15,498 nucleotides of DNA from Pleurotus ostreatus/Saccharomyces cerevisiae fusant (lineage: Eukaryota; Opisthokonta). The notes under the pieces were generated by a model. It did not search any database, was not told the origin of the DNA, and was given only the letters and a program-made list of their open reading frames with translations. Position 1 is the stretch's first letter. Each line of letters starts with the position of its first letter. The stretch lies in the NCBI GenBank assembly GCA_024196135.1, contig JAMQCK010000805.1:1-15498 (forward strand), written 5' to 3'. A program made the position numbers and the translations under genes. Below, in pieces: positions 1-8,489 of this stretch.

Positions 1-501
1 TGCAAGTCGAGGACAGTGGCAGGGCGCCTACTGCCTGGGCAAAGGTGTTGAGGTAAGTGAACCCTCCCCGTACACGCGACTAGTCAATTCTGACGACGTC
101 TACGCAGACAAGGACGATGGGTATGTCGGCCACTCGGCGACGACGTGAAGGGAGATGAGTGCAAAGCGCAAGTTTCCTGTCAGGGACGAGTGGGGGATCG
201 GCAAGCCTTGAGGCAAGATCGCCAACCCAGCTCGAACACGACGATGAAAACAAGCGATAAAAAGCGACGCGAGGTTGACAAACGCCGCGACGCAAACGGC
301 GCGATGATGGGGGTGAGAGTGAGGAATGCGGAAAGGGAAACACAGACAGACGCCTTAAATGTTCGGGCCAAGCTGTATCGGCGGACGCGTGCCCAACAAA
401 CAATCGCCCCGATCTCAGATCGACTACATGAACACGCCGGTATGACTCTTCCCTTCCTTTGTCCCGAAGCCTGCGGGCTGACACGGGATTGCAGGCGATG
501 A
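1..501 (+). CDS. possible 3' end of an unidentified gene, one intron
   Basis: The left edge carries a textbook fungal intron at 53-107 (55 bases): the donor is AG|GTAAGT, a CTGAC branch-like site lies at 90-94, and the acceptor is TACGCAG. If the exon at 1-52 is read from base 3, splicing joins it to a frame that stays open to a TGA at 499-501. That gives about 148 residues, basic and Arg/Gln-rich in the middle, with no domain I recognise. Read from base 2, the spliced frame instead stops soon after the junction (TGA at 156-158). Base 1 as frame start hits TGA at 49-51. The splice signals are directly visible. That this is a coding gene tail, and which frame is used, is inference. It could also be a spliced UTR or a chance match. 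Confidence 0.25.
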
Positions 502-2960
502 CGAGTGCGATGGCCCGAGCACAGGCCGCGCGGGCGGTTGACTCCAACGACTGCCATATACGTGCAAATGGGCCCCGTACATGGTCGCTACTGGCTGTGC
601 TACGTCGTCCTAGTCTGTTCAGATACAGGGCGGGACCGCTGAAAGAAGCCTGGTTATTCTTGGGAGTGAATGGATAGTCCCGTCGTCCTCACGCACGCCT
701 CGCACTGTGGATCAACAGACGCAGGCGCTCTACAGCTTGGATCTACAGTCCAACACGGTTCAGTGTGCATCTACCGATAAATGCAAATTGCCACAGTAGC
801 ACGGTGTGTAGCTCGGTTTTGCCACCGGTATATTCGCTAATCCCGAGCTCGAAGAATATTTCGTAGCCGCTCTGCCCCTCTGCCACCTTCCGAAGATCGC
901 TGCTGCGCACCGATAGGCGCCGCCGGAACACGCAGAACATTTCCTATCAGCTGCATTCCAGGACGAGCGGGTGACATGATCTGGGACGCGGTCGCCACGT
1001 GTAGGGTGAACCGCTCATTGTTCGCCTACCTCGTCCACTCCGTTGTTCACCATTTCCGGAAGCGTTCTACGTCTGTACCTGACAGGTCCGCCTCCTCGTA
1101 CTCCGAAAGTGTCTCGATTCATCCGTCAATTCTCTCCAGAACGGAGTGTTCTGGGTTCCGCAGCGCCTCTACTGTTCGTAGACGGTGTAATGGTGACTCC
1201 GGTCGTTGACTGGTTGCTTCGGTGGTGAACCAGCTCGATTACCTTATTGGCTACTCCGCGGCGGCGAATAAGGACCTGCGCAGGCGGGAAAATCACAGTA
1301 CATGGTCACGACCTTCTCGCGCTCGGCCGCGATTTCCCTGATGAGAGTGCGGTGGCTGAATATATGTACGGGTCGCTAGAACCTCAGCAGGCCCTGACTC
1401 AAGGTGCGTACACTATGCCTTCGATCCCGGTCAACAGCTCACGCACGCGTAGGTCCATACACAGGACCCACAGGTCCTCAGCCGCGTACGGTAGACCTCT
1501 ACAGCTTTCAAGAGATGAGGGTTCGGGCCCGCACGGCAGGAACGCTATCTCCCGCGCCTCGTTGACCTCACGCCGCGATGGCTTGGGGTCCCCAGCGCTT
1601 CAGCAAGCCGTGACTCGACCGCTGCATATAGGAGGGGCCAGCTTTTGATGGAGGACGGCCGGAAGGGGAAGGGGCTGGTGTAGATCGTGCCCGTTGCGTC
1701 TGATGATTGATTATCTGAGGTCCTGCGTTGCAGCACCCTCTTAGGAGACCGAGGTTGGCGCTGGTGTTGCGAATCGGGGCTCCCGCAAACGACCGCACTC
1801 GCGAAGAGCGTACATTGACGCGCTCCGGTACGAGGCTTTGCGATTGTGGTGCGTCTGGTCTGTGCAGTCGAACTGGCGCTAATCGAAACCGCAGTGAGTG
1901 CGACGTATCCTCAGTCATTAATGGGCCTGGATCCATCGAACGCGCGCCTGCCGCAACACGAGCCCTTGGCAAAAGACAGCCGGGCTTGGAAGATATGTTG
2001 TGCGGTGGAGAGGCGTATCCGTCCAGTACGAGCTGTTGATCAGCCCCCGACCGTCTGCTGTGATGACCACACACCTCTCGCCCATCTAGCGCCTACGCAA
2101 CGACACCCCCCCACGTCGACGACGACACGTATTTCTGGCGCGGTCCCGCGGCCCTGCGATCGAGCTTGCGGGCGTCGTCTGATATGTCGTACGTCGACGA
2201 TCGATAGCGCTCTCGATGTCTTATGTGCGCGAAGTGCTAGCTGATCTTGCTAGTTGCAGGTCCTTGGTCGTTGCGCTTCCGCCACATATTGAGAGGCGGT
2301 ACCTTCGTCCGTACGATGATCGCCTGTCGACATCGATCAGAAGTGACGAGGAGGCCGACCTTACCGCTTGGAGGGCCGACACCCCTGGAAGTGAGAAGAC
2401 GCAAGACAACGAACGAGGGAGAACTGTCTGTAGGTGAGTGGTAGAGACAAGAGTGTATTTATCTGCTCTTTGGACCCGGGGCCGGCGTGCTCAGACCTCC
2501 TACTTCTTCCATTCGCTCCCCCTAGCGACGCCGCGTATCAGGCCCTCTATTGTCCTCACTGTGGGCGCCCCATGTGTTCCATTGTGGGCGTCGATGCGGA
2601 GCATCTCGCGCCCGCAATTCCTAGCCTCTTTTCCCGCCTGAGTCCCCTCAATCGCGTCCTGCCTCGTTTCTCGAGCTTCACAGTATTCTGACGAGTAGCT
2701 TGCGCGTCGCACAGCCTACGTTGCGTCCACCACAGCCTACCTCGTCCCGGGCGCCTATCCTTCCTCCGTGAGTACAGGATCACACTTGCCATTCCCATCA
2801 CCTTCGCAGACATCAAACTTGCTTCTTCAGTCTCGCGGAGCTCGGATTGCGAGACGATTTAGGAAGTCTGAAGGCGGCGTGTATCCGACGGTCAGAGCGT
2901 GTACCTTTTGTGTTTTCTGGCGGTGGAGATGTACGTTCTCTCGGTGTTGGGACTTAGAGC
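502..2960. other. 2.5 kb without a supported gene
   Basis: I read both strands and found only short frames, none with a recognisable domain or a convincing exon chain. The most protein-like pieces are a + strand frame from ATG 2216 to 2437, which ends at a good AG|GTGAGT donor at 2432-2439, and a - strand frame around 1420-1600. Neither links to further exons. Base composition is GC-rich like the rest of the window and CpG is plentiful, so repeat-induced C-to-T decay is not evident. It may be an old decayed element, a fast-evolving gene, or true intergenic sequence. Confidence 0.5.
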
Positions 2961-3368
2961 ACTGATACTATATGGCTTGACGTCCTGCAACTCATATTAC
3001 AAGCGTGGTAATAACACCGATATTTCTTTTTACGTATAAAGAGCTTGACGATAGCAAAGTTAAGCTGCCAAAAGCCATTGGCGCTCGTTTCTACTCACAT
3101 GCAATCGTGTTCATCATCCTAGTTGCCGATGAACTATTCTTGAAACTCATTGGCAGAAGGTTAGGGTAAACCATCCTACAAAGACCAAAATCGTCGGCGC
3201 GGCTTGCTTAACAAGTCCCAAGCAGCAAAATCATAGCAATAAAAGCATCTATCTACCTGCTTTCCTTCGCCAATTGCTTGGTCAGTGGCGACGATGGGGC
3301 CTGTCGAAAGTTGAAGTTCTGTGACGCCCAGTCACACTCGCGGTCACATGCTGGGAAGCGATCACGTG
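2961..3368. other. A+T-richer intergenic segment with a Met-less frame
   Basis: This stretch is visibly richer in A+T than both flanks. It includes a + strand frame at 2981-3169 (62 codons, TGA before it and TAA after it) that has no ATG but reads like protein. A Lys/Asp-rich stretch (KELDDSKVKLPKAIG) is followed by a hydrophobic run (IVFIILVADELFLKLIG). A TATAAA string lies at 3035-3040, inside that frame. I do not recognise the peptide. It could be an internal exon, a gene fragment carried by a mobile element, or chance. A CACGTG box at 3363-3368 abuts the inverted-repeat element to the right. Confidence 0.3.
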
Positions 3369-3408
3369 TCAATCGACAGACTATGGTTGTAGATCTTGGA
3401 CAAAATTC
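3369..3408 (+). repeat. left terminal inverted repeat
   Basis: The inner 21 bases (3388-3408) pair with 4023-4043 in inverted orientation with two mismatches, both in the two-base step after TGTAGAT. Outward, a three-base mismatch (3385-3387) is followed by about 18 bases that match well with one single-base gap. The true terminus could therefore be either 3369 or 3388. Confidence 0.65.
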
Positions 3409-3828
3409 GTGCCCACTGACCCACGTCGAGACCCACGACTGCGTGAGGACTGTGACATCGTATCACCCATCTTCACGCACCCCACGAGTGCCTGGAGACT
3501 CACGATGGTGACTCCCGTCACGCGGCAACGGATCAGCGCCGCTTATCTCTACGCGGGACTTGCCGTTGGTATTTTGGATCTCTACCTCTCCTTCCTTGTA
3601 GGGCAGGGGACTCGAGAGAAAAAGTTTCCAGAGGGTATTTGCGAGGTGTACTATCTCTCGAATCTGTTTTCGACTACAGCAGGTAGAAAGCTCCGGTGAA
3701 ATGGCACAGAGGTTAGACGCATGGGAGCACGTGCTAGATAAGATGGAAGATAAGATTGGCGGCAAAGCTCGGCACGGCGATAGCGAGACTCACGGGCGTA
3801 ACACACGAGTGACACCCACTCAGGTCCC

Positions 3829-4007
3829 TCACGCACATCGCGACCCACGTTTTGTCACGCCAACCCTCTCCGCATGATGATCACGCACCGAGTGAGTCGG
3901 AGGTCACCGTGAGGTGCGTGAGCTTTCACGCAAAAAGGCTGCTTTTTCAACGTTCGTCACGCAAAATCGTAACGAAATCGTGACTTTTCACGCGTTTTGG
4001 TGCGTGA
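3829..4007. repeat. array of TCACGC motifs in both orientations
   Basis: Eight copies lie within 179 bases: TCACGC at 3829, 3855, 3881, 3926, 3957 and 3988, and GTGCGTGA at 3914 and 4000. By chance about one six-base match per 2 kb would be expected counting both strands. Spacings are regular: 26 and 26 bases for the first three, then 31 and 31 for 3926, 3957 and 3988. Two pairs face each other (3914 with 3926, and 3988 with 4000) and could form hairpins. Further copies at 3441, 3473 and 3518 lie near the left end. One copy overlaps ACGCGT (3990-3995), which matches the MluI cell-cycle box of yeasts, though this may only be a by-product of the repeat. Confidence 0.65.
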
Positions 4008-4022
4008 GGATGGCACGCTCGT

Positions 4023-4061
4023 GAATTTTGTCCAGAATCTACAGTGATAGACAGACGTTGA
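4023..4061 (-). repeat. right terminal inverted repeat
   Basis: This is the inverted partner of 3369-3408. Read on the - strand, it gives TCAACG, GTCTGTCTAT, then TGTAGAT and TGGACAAAATTC. It ends 81 bases before the ATG of the FHA gene, or 99 bases if only the 21-base core is the repeat. Confidence 0.65.
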
Positions 4062-4142
4062 TCTCGACCGCCAACATATCCTCCTCCAAGTTCACCGTTT
4101 TCCGCTTTCGCGTCCCTCGGCGGCGTTCTCGACGACACAACG
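4062..4142 (+). promoter_or_regulatory. short 5' flank / leader of the FHA gene
   Basis: The 81 bases between the inverted repeat and the ATG are rich in C and T on the + strand, as is common just upstream of filamentous-fungal start codons. No TATA box is visible here. Any further promoter sequence must lie within the transposon-like element. Confidence 0.4.
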
Positions 4143-7100
4143 ATGGATACCCCAGTAATGGCAGACCAGATAGGCCGCCACGGCTCCCTCATGCTCATGA
4201 AACGGACGGAGCCAAACACGGTGCTCACCGGGTTCGGCATCGACACGGACGAGCTCACCTTCGGGTCCTCAATCAACTGCGATGTACGCCTGTACTTTGA
4301 CGATGTGGCCAGCCTGCACTGTAAGATAGTGTTCCCGGAAAAGAAGGTGCGTGTCGTGCTTTCATCCACGGGCGCGTGTTGGTTGACCAGTGGCACCGAC
4401 TCCAGGCGTTTTTGGTGGTGATGGGCGCGGGCGGCGTGCTTTTGGACGGGGACAGGATACGGCCGACGATGACGGGTGGTGGGATGCAGCCGACGACGGT
4501 CGCGATGCAGAATAACTCGGAGATCGTGGTGCATGGGAAGCACTTTCGCTTTGCGTACCCGCCGAAGGAGATGCGGCCGATGCTGTATGCGACGCCTCCC
4601 CGTGCGTCATACTCACCCTATCGGTGTCTACACTCTAACTAACCATACCAAACCTCTACAGGCGCCGACCGTCGCGCCCTTCGCCTCTCCATGATAGAGT
4701 CCGCGCGCGTCTTCTCCCCGCGCCCCTCCCCAATCCCCGCTGAAAACCTTCGCGTCCTCAAATCGCCCATCAAGCGCAACGCTTCCCCCAAGAAACCCAC
4801 ACCCCTCCACCAAGCCACCTCGGCGGAGGACGAAGACGAGGAAGACATCGTCCTCGTCGACGGCAATCATCCTCGAGTCGTCGAGGAGGATAAGGACCTC
4901 GTCATCCTGGAGGACGTGGTACGCAAGGTGTTCCCCGAGGGCAGTCCGTTCTCGGGGACGCCAATGCGCAAGCTTGGTGGGACGTTCAGGACCCCGCAAG
5001 CGCCGCACCAAGCACCGAACCAACAGTCTCAATTGCGAACTCCCCAACCGCCCGCCCCACCCGCACCCACACCCGCCCGGCGGCCCAGGGCAAGCCTCCA
5101 CCGCGGCGTGCTCCTCCGAAATGCGCACCGCGCGGCGATGCGGCAAGAAATGGAGGAAGAAGAGCGGCACGAGGAGGAAGAGGTGTTTGGGACGGTGGTG
5201 GCGGGAGAGAGCGATGAAAGTGAGGGTGGAGAGGAGTGGCAAGAAGGAGAGGGCGATGGAGAAGAGTGGGACGGGCATGGGGAGGAAGGCGATGCGATGG
5301 ACGTGGACATGCACCATGGGGAGAAGGACTACGATTCGGACGACAGCTACGACGATGAAGATGAAGATGGCCGGCAGGGTCACGAGCGCAAGCATGCACA
5401 GGATAACGATAACGATAACGAACAAGACGACGCGCACGACCGCACCGAAGACGCGCCCGAAGAGGGCGAAGCGCCGGTGCAGGACAAGAGCACGACGAAG
5501 ACGCTCGGGTGGCGGAAGAGCCTGGAGCGGCTGTGGCCGTTTAGGTCGTTGAGCCCGGAGAAGGAGAAGGTGCGTGTGTGGTCGCTTCGTACCGATCGTC
5601 CGTTATTAACATGCCCAGGTCAAGGATGAGGAGCAAGCAGCGAACGCAGCCGAAGAAGGGCAGTCTAACGCCGTGAAAGAGAAGCCTGCTGCTCAACCTG
5701 AGCACCCCGATGTCGACGAACAGCCTGCGCAACAACAAGCCGACGAGGATACAGAGGAAGCAGACGAGGACGAAGCCAACGATGAGGATGCGGATGAAGC
5801 CAACGAGCAGCCCGCCCCGCTCGCCACCCCAATCAAGCGCGCTGCGCCCTCGCACGCGTACTATACCCCGCAGGCTGCCCGGCCCACGTTTGGCTTGAGC
5901 ACGCCTTCAGGCAGTGTGAACAGTGCGTTTGCTACTGCTATCCTCTGCCTTCCAATACTGACAACCCGCCAGCCACCGGCGTCGGCCGCGGCATCGGGCG
6001 CATGTCCCTCGGCGGCGGACCACCACAACGCATGCCCGTCAAGACACCCTGGAAGGTCGAGGACATCGTCGTCAGCATCCCGCCCGCGCCCACGCATACC
6101 CCGCAAGCGCCGACCCAGACCCCGATGCGCGGCCGGCCGAGCTTGAGCGAGGCGGAGAGGAGGGTGAGTGCTGGGAGGTCGGGCTGTGATAGCAGTGCGC
6201 TGACTGGTGTTCGCTCTTCTCTTCCCGCTGTTGGTTCGCCTCTTCAACCGATCGGTCATCCTTTCGCTTCATCCGCCCACGCAACTGGCACACTCAATCG
6301 CACGATGTCGATCCCGCCACCACCTCCCGTCGCCCCCGCTGCACTTCAGGCCATCCGCGAACGCCGGCAGAGCGCGCGCAACGCGCCGGACGACTTTATG
6401 GGTCGGGTGCCCGGGATGACGCCTGGAAGGACGAAGAGTACGTCGCCGGTGAAGGAGCGCCGCCCGCTGCCTGCTATGGTGCCGGAGGAGGCGGAGTCGT
6501 CTGGAGCTGAGCACCACCGTCTTTCGACACCTCTTGGGCAACCAGGTATATTGGGACAGCCGTCCAGTACGCCTCTCCTGCCCGATACTCGGGGCCTGCT
6601 CGACCGCATGATGAGCACGATCGAGGATATGAAGGAGCGGAGGCGGCAGAGTCTGGCGGCGAGCCCGATCAAGCCGACGCGTCCGCTGCCGCGGATGGAG
6701 GAGAGTGAGGACGAGGAGGAAGAGGATGGGGATAAGGAGAATGTGGAGCAGAGGGAGGTGATTCAGCAGGAGCCGCAAGGCAAGGGAAAGGAGAAAGAGG
6801 CTACGGAGACGAGCGAGGACAACATGGCATCGAATGACGACAAGATGCGCACCAGCGAGGACGACGGCAGCGAGGAAGAGTGGGAACGACTCCCCGCACC
6901 ACCCATCAGGGGACGCCCCGCGAGCCCTGTCAAGCCGCTATCCGGCAGACCCGCCAGTCCAGTCAAGCCACCGTCGACAACCACTACCACCGCGACGCAA
7001 GCCTCCACCTCGCACGCCGCGCCGCCCCAGACGCCCAACATGAAGGGCATCCGCGAGATGTTCATGCACCAGAAGCAGCGCGGGCTCGGGACGCCTGCGG

Positions 7101-8307
7101 TCGAGGCGGTGGGTGAGATGTTCGCGCCGCTGGAGGAGCCGGAGACGCCAGTAGCGGGCCCGCCTGAGACTCCATCGACGGGGAATACTGTGACACCCTC
7201 GACGGGCGACTTGGAGGCGGATGATGAGGCGACGCCTGGGGAGCGGGCGCGGGACGACGATGAGGTGTTAGAGGAAGCGCCGGTGGAGAAGCCGAAGAGC
7301 GGGCGGGTGATGAAGGGGAAGGGGAAGAAGGCGGTGGCGGAGGTGAGTTGATGTACTAAGCGAGTGGTACGGAAAGCTGACTGCTTTTGTCAGGAGTCGC
7401 AACCTCCAACGACTGCGAAGAAGACAACGCGTGCTAAGGCGGCTGAGGTTAGTCAAGTTGATCAACATCCTTCGTACATGTCTAATGCTACTACTATTAG
7501 ACCCCCGCTACGCGCACGCGGGCAACACGCGCGAGCTCCAAGCAGCCCGAGCCATCAGACGTGGAGGATGATACGCCTCCTCCACCCAAGAGCACGACGC
7601 GCGGACGACGTGCCAAGCAGGTTGAGGAAGATGAGTCTACAGGCGAGGAGGCCCCCACTACGCGGACGCGGAAGGGCAAGGCGCCAGCTTCTACAGTCAA
7701 GTCGACCAAGGCTGCAGCACCTCCAACGATCGAGGAGGAACCCAGTAGCGAGGAGCCTGCTCCGCGAACGCGGACACGTACTCGTACGCGGACCACGCCG
7801 ACACCTGAGCCCGAAGTGCAGCCGAAGACTACTCGTACGACGCGGAAGACGCGCACGGCGCCAACGCCTGAGCCCATCGAGGAAGAGCCTGAGGAAGAGG
7901 CGCCGAAGCGGGCTACGCGTACGCGCAAAGCGCCGGCGGTTAAGCGAGAGGACTCGGACGAGATTGCCCCGCTCGCAGGGCCATCCTCTGAAGCTCAGCC
8001 AACGGGCAAGCAACTGCGCAAGCCGACGTCGCGGGCGAAGATTACGCCGACTGCGAAAGCGGGCGCGTCTGCCGCCAAGGCGAAGGCTGGTACGTCGGCG
8101 GCGAAGGAGAAGGCTGCGGCTGCCCCGCGCGCGGAGAGCCCGATGGAGAAGGAGAACACGGAGGAGCAGGCCGCGACGAGGGTCCGTGTAACGCGGCGCG
8201 GTGGGCGTAAGAAGGTGAAGGAGGAAGAGGAGGACGGGGTGGTCACGGAGCCTGAACCCGTTGTGACCAGGACCAGAGTGACGCGGTCAAGGGCAGCTAG
8301 GACTTAA
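4143..8307 (+). CDS. FHA-domain nuclear protein, Ki-67-like architecture
   Basis: Eight exons: 4143-4346, 4406-4601, 4662-5569, 5619-5922, 5973-6163, 6350-7342, 7394-7447 and 7501-8307, giving 1218 residues. Most introns are 49-60 bases. The ATG has A at -3 and G at +4. Residues about 28-120 form an FHA domain (phosphothreonine binding): LTFGSS, CDVRLYF, SLHCKIVF, then VLLDG and NNSEIVVHGKHFRFAYPP. The usual FGR is FGS here. The rest looks disordered: an acidic tract near 295-400, Pro-rich parts, and a Lys/Arg/Thr tail with TRTR repeats after about 950. CDK-type [ST]PxK/R sites are many, at about 168, 175, 506, 562, 625, 633, 706, 793 and 804. MKGIREMF (832-839) and VGEMFAP (855-861) recall the GLKELF core of Ki-67 repeats. 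A role at mitotic chromosomes or chromatin is inference. The FHA domain and the splicing are well supported. Confidence 0.88.
5402..5419 (+). repeat. (GATAAC)3 in-frame microsatellite
   Basis: Three perfect GATAAC units sit inside exon 3 of the FHA gene and encode an Asp-Asn run within its acidic tract. The six-base unit preserves the frame when copy number changes. Confidence 0.7.
6164..6349 (+). other. intron 5 of the FHA gene, readable in frame
   Basis: The donor is AGG|GTGAGT, and the acceptor CTTCAG is followed by GCCATCCGC. The intron is 186 bases, a multiple of three, and has no in-frame stop, so retention would add 62 residues without breaking the protein. Splicing joins SEAERR to AIRERRQ as one charged helix-like stretch, whereas the retained text is Ser/Pro/Ala-rich. 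A CTGAC branch-like site followed by a C/T tract lies around 6199-6230. Its length is about three times that of the other introns in this gene. I favour removal, but retention cannot be excluded from sequence. Confidence 0.6.
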
Positions 8308-8489
8308 GCTTGTATACACTCTAGAGGAATGAACTCGCGACCAAGGGTATCTGCATCGCCAAAGGTTCTTTGAGAACACATCGAAGATGATCACAAAGGG
8401 GCGCACGTGTTCAGCGAAGCAATGCATAATAATTTGCGTCTCGTCCACCACCATACCCGACGCCTCTCCGCCCAACACCGTCGCCTGCC
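8308..8489 (+). promoter_or_regulatory. compact intergenic region before the MYND gene
   Basis: Only 182 bases separate the FHA stop from the MYND start, so the 3' end of one gene and the promoter of the next must share it. A CACGTG E-box-type palindrome lies at 8404-8409, 81 bases before the ATG. The last 50 bases are C-rich, typical of a leader. No TATA box is clear. Confidence 0.4.

Larger units (their letters stand above)
3369..4061. mobile_element. putative non-autonomous DNA transposon (MITE-like)
   Basis: The segment of about 690 bases is flanked by an imperfect inverted repeat. The inner core at 3388-3408 matches the reverse complement of 4023-4043 at 19 of 21 bases: TGTAGAT, two differing bases, then TGGACAAAATTC. 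Weaker similarity continues outward to 3369 and 4061. Inside, TCACGC/GCGTGA motifs crowd both ends, mainly 3441-3523 and 3829-4007, the layout of subterminal transposase-binding repeats in several cut-and-paste families. No transposase is encoded; the inner frames are short. I could not find a clean target-site duplication, so the exact ends and the superfamily are open. The right end lies about 80-100 bases before the FHA gene start, so the element probably forms much of that gene's promoter. Confidence 0.6.

Noticed and set aside
80..557. Long - strand frames of 125-155 codons
   Set aside because: They overlap the spliced + strand signal, are very rich in Arg, Ser and Cys, and show no domain or splice support; they look like antisense open frames in GC-rich DNA.
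689..1573. TCACGC motifs at 689, 1439 and 1568 as part of the element
   Set aside because: They are isolated, have no inverted repeat around them and no regular spacing, so they do not extend the array at 3829-4007.
1568..2074. - strand frame of 168 codons
   Set aside because: Its low-complexity Arg/Ser/Pro composition matches no family I know, and no splice signals extend it.
2434..2691. Zinc-ribbon-like CPHCGRPMC in a + strand frame
   Set aside because: The frame has no ATG, follows a TAG directly, and shows a single cysteine cluster with no supporting second half or exon chain.
4628..5437. - strand frame of 269 codons rich in Val, Ile and Leu
   Set aside because: It is the antisense of the acidic tract of the FHA protein, whose GAG/GAC codons read as hydrophobic residues on the other strand.
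7364..8191. + strand frame of 275 codons, extremely Arg-rich
   Set aside because: Only its first part (7394-7447) is a real exon. After 7500 it is an out-of-frame reading of exon 8.
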